Part shown: positions 25,383 to 34,743 of the stretch, piece after piece
Position numbering within the stretch: position 1 is the first letter of the stretch
Layout of the letters: each line of letters starts with the position of its first letter
Source: Oscillospiraceae bacterium
Lineage (GTDB): Bacteria; Bacillota; Clostridia; Oscillospirales; Oscillospiraceae
NCBI GenBank assembly: GCA_009786445.1
Contig: WQTE01000005.1
Span: forward strand, 1-53,005
Direction of reading: 5' to 3'
Length of the DNA stretch: 53,005 bases
Notes under the pieces: model-generated
The model's database searches: none
Told to the model about the DNA's origin: nothing
The model's input: only the letters and a program-made list of their open reading frames with translations
Program-made: the position numbers and the translations under genes

Positions 25383-26062
25383 TAACCTCTGACCTTTCTG
25401 TTGAGTATCGCAGAAGTCAGTCTCCCCTTTTCTTCAGGCACTGCATCATAGATGAACTGAAAACCGTAGTCATACTTTCCGAGTTTGGTGTGAGGATAAT
25501 TAGAGCGGCGCACAAGCTTTGCCGGCATAAAAAAACTATCCCTGCTTGTGAGGCTGAACTCCAGTATATAGTACGGGTCATATTTTGAATCCAGAATGTT
25601 ATTTGTGATTACACAAAGGCCACCTGAACTGATATCGTACGATATATCTGAAAACTCAGGAGCCGAATCGAGCATACTATAATATACTCTTGTGGAAATC
25701 ATTGATTCCGGCAACCCATAAATTGACACTTTTATACGCATTTCATCTCTTTCAAACTGGCGCCTTTCAGTTGTCACTATTTCAGTGAGCTGTCGGAGCA
25801 CCACTTGGTCGCCGCTACGTAATCTTGCCTGAACTACGGCAAGAAAACTATGCACAACAGCGCCTTGATCAAAGCTGACATTGAATTTTAAATCCGGATT
25901 TAATTTGTCGTAAATACTATAAAGCCAAGGACACGCCACTACAATATGCCTCTCGCTCTCATGGTAACGAACCGTAGCCTCGTGCCCGTCCCCGGCTTCC
26001 TCAGCAGGCTTATCTTCAAATATGAGCAATTTCGTGCCTTTTACAAGATGCATGAGTTTCAT
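25379..26062 (-). CDS. PilZ domain protein (c-di-GMP receptor, YcgR-like)
   Basis: The N-terminal ~100 residues resemble the YcgR N-domain; the C-terminal PilZ domain has RRQFER followed by DISSGGL, the RxxxR and (D/N)xSxxG motifs that bind cyclic di-GMP. Such proteins adjust motility or surface polymer export when c-di-GMP rises. The ATG at 26062 is used; AGAGGAG lies 11 bp upstream. It is 75 bp downstream of the foldase gene on the same strand and converges with the stator-like genes. Confidence 0.82.
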   Translation of the reverse strand: MKLMHLVKGTKLLIFEDKPAEEAGDGHEATVRYHESERHIVVACPWLYSIYDKLNPDLKFNVSFDQGAVVHSFLAVVQARLRSGDQVVLRQLTEIVTTERRQFERDEMRIKVSIYGLPESMISTRVYYSMLDSAPEFSDISYDISSGGLCVITNNILDSKYDPYYILEFSLTSRDSFFMPAKLVRRSNYPHTKLGKYDYGFQFIYDAVPEEKGRLTSAILNRKVRGY

Positions 26063-26137
26063 AGCATTGACAACTCCTCTCTGCGCCAAGGTAGCAATTG
26101 TGGGATCCTTTTTGGATGCCTCTTAGAGATGCCCTTT

Positions 26138-27709
26138 TTACATAGAAACCAGGATAAATGCCCCATGCCTCTGGGGCTCGCCGACACTTAGGTTCTCGAG
26201 CCACTGAGTATGATCTGCAACACGCATTCTATCCTCTGCCATCAATTTTGAAAAATATTCCCCCAGCCCTGTAAAGATGACCAGATGATAGCCGAAAGCG
26301 GCAGTTTCTATCATCTCAAAATCCCCCAGAGCTCTGCTTTCATCAAAAATCCATTCTTCAATTTCAGCCACCAGCCTCATAGACCTAAACGTAGTGCCGT
26401 TATACGAAAATAATGCAATATTTTCATAAAAGCCCTCCGGCGTGGTATCGTCAGAATGTTCATCCATGAGGGCGATAAGAACTTCCACAGAAGTATCTCC
26501 TGCGGTAAAAAGCTCATAAACCACACGAGCACGCTCGCTTGCAACTTGCCTTGCAAGCTCTACCGCCTCCAGATACTCCGGATCTTCTTCACCCAGTTCA
26601 AATCCCATCGGATCAACATTTTCGCGTGAAATGAGAATCTGATTCATAGTGACAGTTCTGTAGTTATTGCTATCTCGTGATATGAAGTATGCAATAGTTG
26701 CCCCTCTCTCAGATGGGGTAACAAGGACATCTCCGTATTCCCTGCTGCTATCCAGCAGCCACGATGACAAATCAGCCTCAAGTGCTTCACCCATTTGCAC
26801 CCGTAATGTGGCAGCTGGGTCAGCAAGCCACTCACTATGCTCTCCTGCCGCAATTATAAAGCTTTCTTCATCGGTTATGCCTTCGGCAATTTGACTGGCA
26901 AGCTCGTTTGCATCATCAAGAGCTTGCGCTGTTGCTGCATCAAAATCCGAGGGATCTTCAAAGTCGTCTTCAAAAGGCATATCCGCAGAAATGTTAAGAA
27001 CTCTATAGAAAAAGACATCCAAAGACTCCGCGTTTTCTGCATAAAACGCTTCAAGCTGCTGGTCTGTGTAGGTAAAGGAGTCTCGTATATGCATATTGAA
27101 AGAATCAGCAGTCATAACGAAATTTAGGATTTCTCTGTACGCCTGCTCGTTAATGCTAAATCCGAACATCCTTTGCAGATAACTGTTTAAGTTTGGCCAT
27201 CCGTGCATATTTGCTTCAAGCTGGCGCATAAACACTTCATTTTCGATTAAATCAAGACTCTCCTGTGAAAGCACAAATCCATACTCTCCGGCCGCATTGT
27301 AGAGACTGACCATTTCCGCCATTCTCCTTAAGGTTCTTTCAGCTATGAAGTCTGCCCATGTTGCGCCTGTCTCTTCGTTTTGAACTTGAGCTGAAAGAGC
27401 CCTGCCGGCATCAGGCACAGGAAACATACCCTGAAACTGACCTGCAAACTCCATGTATTCCATATACTCAATATTAAAGAAATACTCAAATTCGGTGGTG
27501 CTAAAATTAACACCGTCAATTGTGACTACCGGCAGTGCTCTCCGTATGAACGCGGAGTTTAATACCAAAGCCGCCGATAGCAGCAGTACGAAAACTGTGC
27601 ATATAGTCACTGCAACGATTTTTCTTTTTTTTCTTTCTTTCTCTTCTTTTTGCGTCAAAGCTTGTTTTTTCGCTATTTTGTCGGTTTTTTTGTCAAACAT
27701 TCCACTCAT
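26138..27709 (-). CDS. PrsA/SurA-like membrane-anchored foldase, parvulin region degenerate
   Basis: The product is 523 residues from the ATG at 27709. A very basic N-terminus (KKTDKIAKKQALTQKEEKE) leads into one membrane helix (~residues 33-55), putting the rest outside. The following part (VVTIDGVNFSTTEFEYFF, a helical SurA-N-like region) and a C-terminal peptidyl-prolyl isomerase-like region are in the order of PrsA/SurA chaperones, but the parvulin motifs are weak, so chaperone activity is likelier than isomerase activity. The exact start is uncertain: AAGGA lies 14 bp before ATG 27709, and TTG 27739 and ATG 27700 are alternatives. Its leader is an unusual 375-bp structured region. Confidence 0.7.
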   Translation of the reverse strand: MSGMFDKKTDKIAKKQALTQKEEKERKKRKIVAVTICTVFVLLLSAALVLNSAFIRRALPVVTIDGVNFSTTEFEYFFNIEYMEYMEFAGQFQGMFPVPDAGRALSAQVQNEETGATWADFIAERTLRRMAEMVSLYNAAGEYGFVLSQESLDLIENEVFMRQLEANMHGWPNLNSYLQRMFGFSINEQAYREILNFVMTADSFNMHIRDSFTYTDQQLEAFYAENAESLDVFFYRVLNISADMPFEDDFEDPSDFDAATAQALDDANELASQIAEGITDEESFIIAAGEHSEWLADPAATLRVQMGEALEADLSSWLLDSSREYGDVLVTPSERGATIAYFISRDSNNYRTVTMNQILISRENVDPMGFELGEEDPEYLEAVELARQVASERARVVYELFTAGDTSVEVLIALMDEHSDDTTPEGFYENIALFSYNGTTFRSMRLVAEIEEWIFDESRALGDFEMIETAAFGYHLVIFTGLGEYFSKLMAEDRMRVADHTQWLENLSVGEPQRHGAFILVSM

Positions 27710-27764
27710 TTTTTCTTTTTCAATCCTTCGTTTTTTCAAGTTTCATTTCAGGTCGCAACGTATC

Positions 27765-27874
27765 TTCGCCTCGCGTAAATGGGCTCCCCGCAGCTAACGC
27801 TGCTTGCTCCCATTTAGGCGAGCTTTTTATTTGCGTGTCTTGACACTTTTCGCCTCGCGTAAATGGGCTCCCCG
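27765..27874. repeat. 26-bp direct repeat with an inverted block between
   Basis: The same 26 bases (TTCGCCTCGCGTAAATGGGC and six more) occur at 27765-27790 and 27849-27874. Between them, 27809-27822 carries the complementary block CCCATTTAGGCGAG. CCCATTT/AAATGGG blocks alternate at 27777, 27809, 27861 and 27889, so several mutually exclusive stems are possible. Confidence 0.75.
27770..27832 (+). terminator. Long hairpin with T-run on the plus strand
   Basis: CTCGC.TAAATGGG (27770-27783) pairs with CCCATTTA.GCGAG (27809-27822), enclosing GCAGC TAAC GCTGC, and is followed by CTTTTTATTT. This is a good intrinsic terminator for plus-strand transcription, where no gene ends. It may block antisense transcripts coming from the foldase region. 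Confidence 0.5.
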
Positions 27875-27877
27875 CCG

Positions 27878-28040
27878 TGCCGTGTAAACCCATTTATAAC
27901 CTGCACCGTTGGGCAGGTGGGTCGCCTCCTTCCTGCTGCGCGCTTCCTTCTTCCAAACCATGTCAGGCATGATCCGGGAGGCCTGCAATTCACAGGGAGA
28001 GTCCGGCATCCCTTATAAGAAATGTGGGTTTAAAAAGGCT
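27878..28040 (-). ncRNA. Candidate structured RNA, possibly 6S RNA
   Basis: Read on the minus strand the region folds into a long rod: AAACCCA.TTT..ATAA at the 5' side (28032 downward) pairs with TTAT.AAA.TGGGTTT (27886-27899 region); inside are GCCTCC/GGAGGC and, on the 3' side, a small hairpin ACCTGC ... GCAGGT. A closing stem, an open central part with a 3' hairpin and an inner stem are the outline of Firmicute 6S RNAs, which bind RNA polymerase. I cannot match a specific 6S sequence, no clear promoter or terminator is seen, and a cis-acting leader of the foldase gene is the alternative. Confidence 0.4.
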
Positions 28041-28084
28041 TATCACAAACAAGGCAGGGATAAATTACTATTTAACTAATTGAA

Positions 28085-28363
28085 CTACTCCTCCTCATCA
28101 TCTAAAAGACGCTCCATGAACTTTTCAAATAATTCGTCAAGTAACTGCTCATCCTCGATTATGACCAAAATATCTTCCTCATCTTCGGAGACAACCTTAA
28201 GAATTATAAGCCCAAAATCTTCGTCGTCTTCGTCCATATCTGTGGGCAGAAACGCCATATAAAACGTACCGCCATACTCAACTGTATCTACATGCTCCAA
28301 AACAAAGTCATTACCCGACTCGTCTGATATTGTAATTAAGTCGCTTCCGAACTCAACACTCAT
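28085..28363 (-). CDS. DUF1292 (YrzB-like) protein
   Basis: Small acidic protein (92 aa) with the DUF1292 pattern: ITISDESGNDFVLEHVDTVEYGG, YMAFLP and a strongly acidic DEDDED linker, ending EEE. The family is widespread in Firmicutes, often beside yrrK/yrzL genes, and has no known function. The ATG start has GGGGTG seven bases upstream. Its promoter is superimposed on that of the class A PBP. Confidence 0.88.
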   Translation of the reverse strand: MSVEFGSDLITISDESGNDFVLEHVDTVEYGGTFYMAFLPTDMDEDDEDFGLIILKVVSEDEEDILVIIEDEQLLDELFEKFMERLLDDEEE

Positions 28364-28393
28364 ACAAACACCCCATGTAAATTAATTTATACA

Positions 28394-28422
28394 TTGAATA
28401 ATACCGCAAAATGTGCTATAAT
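28394..28422 (+). promoter_or_regulatory. Promoter of the class A PBP gene
   Basis: TTGAAT (28394-28399), 17 bp, TATAAT (28417-28422). The -35 overlaps the -10 of the opposing DUF1292 promoter, and its -10 overlaps the opposing -35. Confidence 0.6.
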
Positions 28423-28426
28423 GCAA
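28398..28426 (-). promoter_or_regulatory. Promoter of the DUF1292 gene
   Basis: Minus strand TTGCAT (28421-28426), 17 bp, TATTAT (28398-28403), face to face with the PBP promoter in the same 33 bp. Confidence 0.55.
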
Positions 28427-28466
28427 TATGTATTTTCTTAAATTATAGTTATCGGATGAGGTGTGT

Positions 28467-30851
28467 ATGGATTCGATTAAAGTAAAAAGGGTTACAAAAA
28501 AGGTGTTGCGCAACGGTTTCTGGCTTGCAAGTGATGTTTTTTTCCTTGCTCTGAAAGTTGTTGGGACAGTCGCTCTAATCGCAGTCACGACAGCAGTAAT
28601 CTTTGGAACTTTCTTCATAATGTACGTCAGAAATGACATTGCCACAGGGCTTGACATAAACCCTGCGGATTTTACAATTGCCAGATCCAGTGTTATCTAT
28701 TACGTTGACCCGGAAACAGGCTGGGAAAGAGAACTTGTTGTCGTGCAAAGTCCCGAGTTTCGCAGATGGGTAAATTTTGATGAATTCCCCGAACACCTGA
28801 TAAACGCAGTTGTGGCAATCGAAGACCACCGTTTTTGGTCACATAGCGGTGTAGATTGGTACAGAACTGCCGGGGCGTTCCTGAATATGTTTTTGAGTAT
28901 GCAGGATACTTTCGGTGGCTCGACCATAACGCAACAGCTCATTAAAAACCTCACACACGAAGATGATGTTACCGTTCAAAGAAAATTGCAGGAAATCTTC
29001 AGAGCATTGGAGTTTGAGCGCCAGTTCAGCAAAGAGGAAATACTCGAGCTGTACTTAAATCTCGTCTATTTTGGTCATGGTTGCTACGGCATAGGAGCGG
29101 CAGCCCACTACTATTTCAATAAAGAAGTTTCAGAGCTGACTTTGCCCGAGGCTGCTGCGATTATTGGCATTACAAATAATCCCTCACTTTTTAGCCCATA
29201 TGCAAACCGGGAGAGGAACAAAAACAGACAAGAATTAATTCTTTTCAGGATGCATCAACTTGGCTACATTTCCGAGCAGGAAATGCGGCAGGCTATTCGT
29301 GCGCCGCTGCACTTCCAGCGTGGTATTGACGACCACGCACAGCAGATTATCTACACATGGTTTGAAGAAGCTGTTATGAGAGATGTAGTAAGAGATTTAG
29401 TTACCCACTTGGGCTTTTCCGAGCAGGTTGCAAGACGTTATTTGATGTCGGGCGGACTTAGAATTATATCAACACTCAACCCTGAGATGCAAGCAATTGT
29501 TGACTATGTGTACCAAAACCCCGAAAATCTCCCGACAGTCACCGGCAGCGCACAAGGTTTGCAGTCAAGCATCATAATTGCCGACCCGTATACCGGAGAA
29601 ATTAGGGCACTATCGGGCGGTGTCGGCAGAAAAGAGCGCAATCTGCTGCTCAATCGTGCTACACAGACACGCCGTCCACCCGGCTCTGCTATCAAACCAA
29701 TTTCTGTATATGCGCCTGCTATGGATATGAACCTGCTCGTACCCGAATCAATTTACAACGACAGCCCTGATATAGAACTTTTAGGCACAACTTGGCTTCC
29801 CCGAAATGCCACTCGCACCTACAGTGGCAGAGTAACTGTACGGACTGCACTACGCCACTCAATAAACACAATAGCAGCAGTGGTGCTCGATCAAGTCACA
29901 CCACATACCTCGTTTCACTTTATGCAAGATATTCTGGGTTTTGAACTCCACTATGCCGATCAGGACTACGCACCCCTTGCTGCCGGTCAGCTCACTTGGG
30001 GAGCGACCGTCCGTGAAATGGCCTCCGCATATACGATGTTTCCTAATGCCGGAATACGTGTTGACCTGCGCACTTTCACCATGATTTATGACCATGACGG
30101 AAATGTACTTTTAGACAATTCAGCACCGATTGAGATACCTGCGATTAGCGACGTTACTGCTTACTGGATGACCGATATGCTTGTTGATGCTGTTGTAGCA
30201 GGCACAGGCGGAGCAGCAATTATCGGAGGTGATATGCCTGTCTCCGGTAAAACAGGAACATCCACAGACCGCCAAGACAGATGGTTTGTTGGTTTTACAC
30301 CTTACTATCTTGCCGCTGTTTGGACAGGGTTCGACCAACCTGCAAGGATGGAATCACAAGGTAATCCCGCCGCCCACATCTTTCGAATGGTCATGCAGCC
30401 AATCCACGAAAACCTGATGCCCAGAGATTTCGGCAGACCTACTGACATAACGCTTGGCAGACCGATTCTCAATCCTTGGGAAATGGAAGAAGTAGAGTAT
30501 ACAGTCATAGCTGTTGACTTTCATGGCAACGTATTATACGAAAGAATCGAACAATCCATAATAGGTGCGGAAATATTTGAAGATGCGCCTCACATAGAAG
30601 GTATGAGGGTTGTCGGTGATTCATTCGGAGCTATTTTGGTTACGGCGGATCCGTCACGTAATGTTATAAGATTCTTGTTTGAGATTAATGTACCTGAACC
30701 TGATTTTACACACCCCGGTGATTTCCCCTATGATACACCCGGTCAAACACCCGGAGATCCGTCTGCTCCCGGTTCCGAGCACCCCGAACAGCCACCGGAT
30801 CATCCCGGAAGCCGGCCACCCGAGCCACCACTCGGCGGAGGATATCCATAG
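28467..30851 (+). CDS. Class A penicillin-binding protein (transglycosylase/transpeptidase, PBP1a-like)
   Basis: Bifunctional peptidoglycan synthase of 794 residues. A membrane helix (~23-53) is followed by the GT51 transglycosylase domain with AIEDHRFWSHSGVD (catalytic Glu119) and GGSTITQQLIKNL, then the transpeptidase with SAIK (Ser407), SIN (465-467) and KTGT (595-598). All catalytic residues are present. The C-terminus ends in ~60 residues rich in Pro, Gly and Asp, a probable disordered wall-spanning tail. The start is ATG 28467 with GGATGAGG five bases upstream. A strong terminator follows. Confidence 0.95.
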   Translation: MDSIKVKRVTKKVLRNGFWLASDVFFLALKVVGTVALIAVTTAVIFGTFFIMYVRNDIATGLDINPADFTIARSSVIYYVDPETGWERELVVVQSPEFRRWVNFDEFPEHLINAVVAIEDHRFWSHSGVDWYRTAGAFLNMFLSMQDTFGGSTITQQLIKNLTHEDDVTVQRKLQEIFRALEFERQFSKEEILELYLNLVYFGHGCYGIGAAAHYYFNKEVSELTLPEAAAIIGITNNPSLFSPYANRERNKNRQELILFRMHQLGYISEQEMRQAIRAPLHFQRGIDDHAQQIIYTWFEEAVMRDVVRDLVTHLGFSEQVARRYLMSGGLRIISTLNPEMQAIVDYVYQNPENLPTVTGSAQGLQSSIIIADPYTGEIRALSGGVGRKERNLLLNRATQTRRPPGSAIKPISVYAPAMDMNLLVPESIYNDSPDIELLGTTWLPRNATRTYSGRVTVRTALRHSINTIAAVVLDQVTPHTSFHFMQDILGFELHYADQDYAPLAAGQLTWGATVREMASAYTMFPNAGIRVDLRTFTMIYDHDGNVLLDNSAPIEIPAISDVTAYWMTDMLVDAVVAGTGGAAIIGGDMPVSGKTGTSTDRQDRWFVGFTPYYLAAVWTGFDQPARMESQGNPAAHIFRMVMQPIHENLMPRDFGRPTDITLGRPILNPWEMEEVEYTVIAVDFHGNVLYERIEQSIIGAEIFEDAPHIEGMRVVGDSFGAILVTADPSRNVIRFLFEINVPEPDFTHPGDFPYDTPGQTPGDPSAPGSEHPEQPPDHPGSRPPEPPLGGGYP

Positions 30852-30878
30852 TCAAAAAACAAAATATCCAAGAATCTC

Positions 30879-30931
30879 AAAGTCGGCTTCAAAACATTAA
30901 AGCCGACTTTGCAAATTTGTTTATTTTTTTG
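30879..30931. terminator. Intrinsic terminator between the PBP gene and eno
   Basis: AAAGTCGGCTT (30879-30889), 10-base loop, AAGCCGACTTT (30900-30910), then a T-rich run with seven T's. It serves the PBP gene and, less strongly, eno from the other side. Confidence 0.75.
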
Positions 30932-30941
30932 TATGTATACC

Positions 30942-32273
<1,332 letters not shown>

Positions 32274-33794
32274 TTATATCAATGACTTACCTGTCATAAC
32301 AGCGGGCTTCTTTAGACCTAAAATATCAAGAATAGTGGGCGTAATGTCTGCAAGAATACCGGGCTTTAACTTTACATCTAAGCCCTCTATAATCAACGGC
32401 ACAGGAAAAGTGCTGTGCGCCGTATGCGGGCTTTTTCCGTCCTCGGCGAGCATAATCTCCGCGTTGCCGTGGTCGGAAGTCACAAGCAAAACACCGCCAA
32501 TCTCAGCCACAGCATCCCTAACCTTACCAACGCAAGTATCCACAGTCTGAACAGCTTTAACAGCCGCATCGTAAACACCCGTATGCCCCACCATATCGCA
32601 GTTTGCAAAGTTAATAATCACCACATCGTGCCTACCGCTGCGAATCTCTTTTACAGCCTCATCGGCAACCTTAAAAGCAGACATCTCAGGAATAAGATCA
32701 TAAGTCGGAAATTCCTTGGGCGAAGGAATCAAAATACGCTCCTCACCCTTAAAAGGCTCCTCAACACCACCATTGAAAAAGAAAGTGACATGAGCATATT
32801 TCTCTGTCTCAGCAATACGAAGCTGGGTAAGCCCATTATTACTGACAATCTCACCAAAAGTCTCTTTCGGAAAGTCTGGAGGATACGCAATCTCCACACC
32901 CGAGATAGTCTCATCATACTGCGTCATGCAGACATAAGTGAGTGGGAAAAAGCCATTTTTCCGCTCAAAACCATTGAAATCCTCATCCACAAAAGCCCTG
33001 GTAATCTCCCTTGCCCTATCAGGTCTGAAGTTGAAGAAAATAACCGAATCATCCGCTTTCAGTAAACCATTCTTATCACAGACCGCAGGCTTAACAAATT
33101 CATCAAGCACCTTCTCATCATAAGAATTTTGCATAACCGCCACAGGGTCAGACTCAAAAACACCCTCGCCCAGCACCATAGCGTTATACGCCTCACTGAC
33201 ACGCTCCCATCTGTTGTCCCTGTCCATAGCATAAAACCGCCCCATAACGGTAGCAATCTTGCCAACTCCAATCTCATTACACTTAGCGGCCAGAGCCTCT
33301 ATAGATGCCTTGCCGGAATCAGGCGGAACATCACGACCATCCATAAAGCAATGGATAAAAACATCTCTCAGACCCCTACGCTTGGCAAGCTCCAAAAGAC
33401 CAAAAAGATGCGTGATATGACTGTGAACCCCCCCCGGCGAAACAAGCCCCATCAAATGAAGAGCCTTCCCGTTTTTAAGCGCACTGTCACAGGCATATAT
33501 GAGAGCTTTGTTATCAAAAAACACACCTGACTTAATATCATTGGTAATCTTTGGCAAATCCTGATAAACAACTCGCCCTGCACCAATATTGGTGTGACCA
33601 ACCTCACTATTACCCATCTGCCCATCCGGCAAACCTACATCTTCACCGGAAGCAGACAGCTTAGTATTGGGGCAAGTGCGGAAAAGCTCATCGAGAACAG
33701 GAGTAGCAGCATTAAACACCGCATTCCCGGGTGAAGGCTCAGTAAGCCCATACCCATCCATAATAATCATAGTAACAGGTTTTTTATTTGTCAT
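32274..33794 (-). CDS. gpmI: 2,3-bisphosphoglycerate-independent phosphoglycerate mutase
   Basis: Interconverts 3- and 2-phosphoglycerate using two Mn2+ ions. The 506 residues show the alkaline-phosphatase-type core: IIMDGYGL at the start, GNSEVGHTNIGAGRVVYQD with the phosphorylated Ser, HCFMDGRDVPP, FRPDRARE, and TSDHGNAE with HTAHS at the end. The ATG at 33794 fits the family start and has GAGGTG just upstream. 142 bp lie between it and tpiA, the largest gap of the operon, holding a short repeat element. Confidence 0.97.
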   Translation of the reverse strand: MTNKKPVTMIIMDGYGLTEPSPGNAVFNAATPVLDELFRTCPNTKLSASGEDVGLPDGQMGNSEVGHTNIGAGRVVYQDLPKITNDIKSGVFFDNKALIYACDSALKNGKALHLMGLVSPGGVHSHITHLFGLLELAKRRGLRDVFIHCFMDGRDVPPDSGKASIEALAAKCNEIGVGKIATVMGRFYAMDRDNRWERVSEAYNAMVLGEGVFESDPVAVMQNSYDEKVLDEFVKPAVCDKNGLLKADDSVIFFNFRPDRAREITRAFVDEDFNGFERKNGFFPLTYVCMTQYDETISGVEIAYPPDFPKETFGEIVSNNGLTQLRIAETEKYAHVTFFFNGGVEEPFKGEERILIPSPKEFPTYDLIPEMSAFKVADEAVKEIRSGRHDVVIINFANCDMVGHTGVYDAAVKAVQTVDTCVGKVRDAVAEIGGVLLVTSDHGNAEIMLAEDGKSPHTAHSTFPVPLIIEGLDVKLKPGILADITPTILDILGLKKPAVMTGKSLI

Positions 33795-33833
33795 ATGCAC
33801 CTCATGTGTAGTTTCACCGTATTTATGTCATTT

Positions 33834-33929
33834 AGAGCACAGCGAAGAATCTTTCGGCCCGAAATACAATACAAAATAAAATTCTTCGACCGCTTCACTG
33901 TAACCCCAAAATAGTGCGTGTTATTTTTA
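33834..33929. repeat. Small interspersed repeat between gpmI and tpiA
   Basis: The unit contains TTTAGAGCACAGCGAAGAAT, a TTTCGGCCCGAAA palindrome (33852-33864), and an opposed arm ATTCTTCGACCGCTTCACTG (33881-33900), then AGTGCGTGTTATTTTTA (33913-33929). The latter recurs with one mismatch at 44652-44668. The first part is of a type often scattered in intergenic regions of bacterial genomes. Confidence 0.45.
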
Positions 33930-33936
33930 AGTTTGC

Positions 33937-34710
33937 TTACTGATTAGCTGCATTTATTATAGCTGCAAAAGAATCAGGCTTGAGCGAAGCACCGCCGATA
34001 AGCCCGCCATCGATATCCGGCTGAGCAAGTAGCTCCTTGGCGTTTTTCTCATTCATGGAACCACCATATTGAATAGTAACAGCATCGGCAGTAGACTTAT
34101 CATATAAAGAAGCGATAACACTGCGAATAGCAGCGCAAACCTCCTGCGCATCCTCGGGAGTAGCCGTCTTGCCCGTACCAATAGCCCAGACAGGCTCATA
34201 AGCAATGACAGTGCGGCGCATATCCGATGCAGAAACACCAACTAGAGCAGCCTTGACCTGCAAAGACACAAGCTCAAAAGTCACACCCGTCTCGCGCTCT
34301 GAAAGAGTCTCACCGACACAAACAATAGGGATAAGCGGACTCTTAAGAGCAGTAGTCAGCTTCTCATTGACAGACTTATCAGTCTCACCAAAATACTGCC
34401 GTCTCTCGCTATGACCTATTATAACATAATCGATGCCGATATCCGAAAGCTGTGCAGCCGAAACCTCACCCGTGTAAGCACCCGAGTCAAACTGGCTCAT
34501 ATTCTGAGCACCAACACCGACACCCGAACCCTTGAATGCATCAGTTGCAGCCGGAAGCAACACAAAAGGTGTGCAAACAGCCGCATCGCACCAAGACTTA
34601 AAACCGGATATCTGGGGAAGAAGCCCGCTTACAAATGACCCAAGGTCAGAAGCAAGCATATTCATCTTCCAATTCCCTGCAATGACTGTTTTTCTAAGTT
34701 CTCTATTCAT
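33937..34710 (-). CDS. tpiA: Triose-phosphate isomerase
   Basis: Interconverts dihydroxyacetone phosphate and glyceraldehyde-3-phosphate. The 257 residues have NWKMN (catalytic Lys), IGHSERR (catalytic His), AYEPVWAIGTGKTAT (catalytic Glu and loop 6) and GGSMNEKNA plus GLIGGASL for phosphate binding. Start ATG with AGGAG 12 bp upstream, 33 bp after pgk. Confidence 0.98.
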   Translation of the reverse strand: MNRELRKTVIAGNWKMNMLASDLGSFVSGLLPQISGFKSWCDAAVCTPFVLLPAATDAFKGSGVGVGAQNMSQFDSGAYTGEVSAAQLSDIGIDYVIIGHSERRQYFGETDKSVNEKLTTALKSPLIPIVCVGETLSERETGVTFELVSLQVKAALVGVSASDMRRTVIAYEPVWAIGTGKTATPEDAQEVCAAIRSVIASLYDKSTADAVTIQYGGSMNEKNAKELLAQPDIDGGLIGGASLKPDSFAAIINAANQ

Positions 34711-34743
34711 ATGTAGTAATATCTCCTAAAATTTAAAATAATA

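Noticed and set aside
27765-27874. Direct repeats that might be a CRISPR array
   Set aside because: Only two copies of 26 bp, with an inverted copy between them and no cas genes; better explained as a structured leader or terminator element.
27878-28040. SRP RNA (ffs)
   Set aside because: A GGAAG...GGAAGC stretch is reminiscent, but the symmetric domain IV loop and its usual GGUC...GGAAGGAAGCAGC context are not present.
28080-28262. Ser/Asn-rich plus-strand ORF opposite DUF1292
   Set aside because: It is the antisense shadow of the acidic DUF1292 gene, with no ribosome site.
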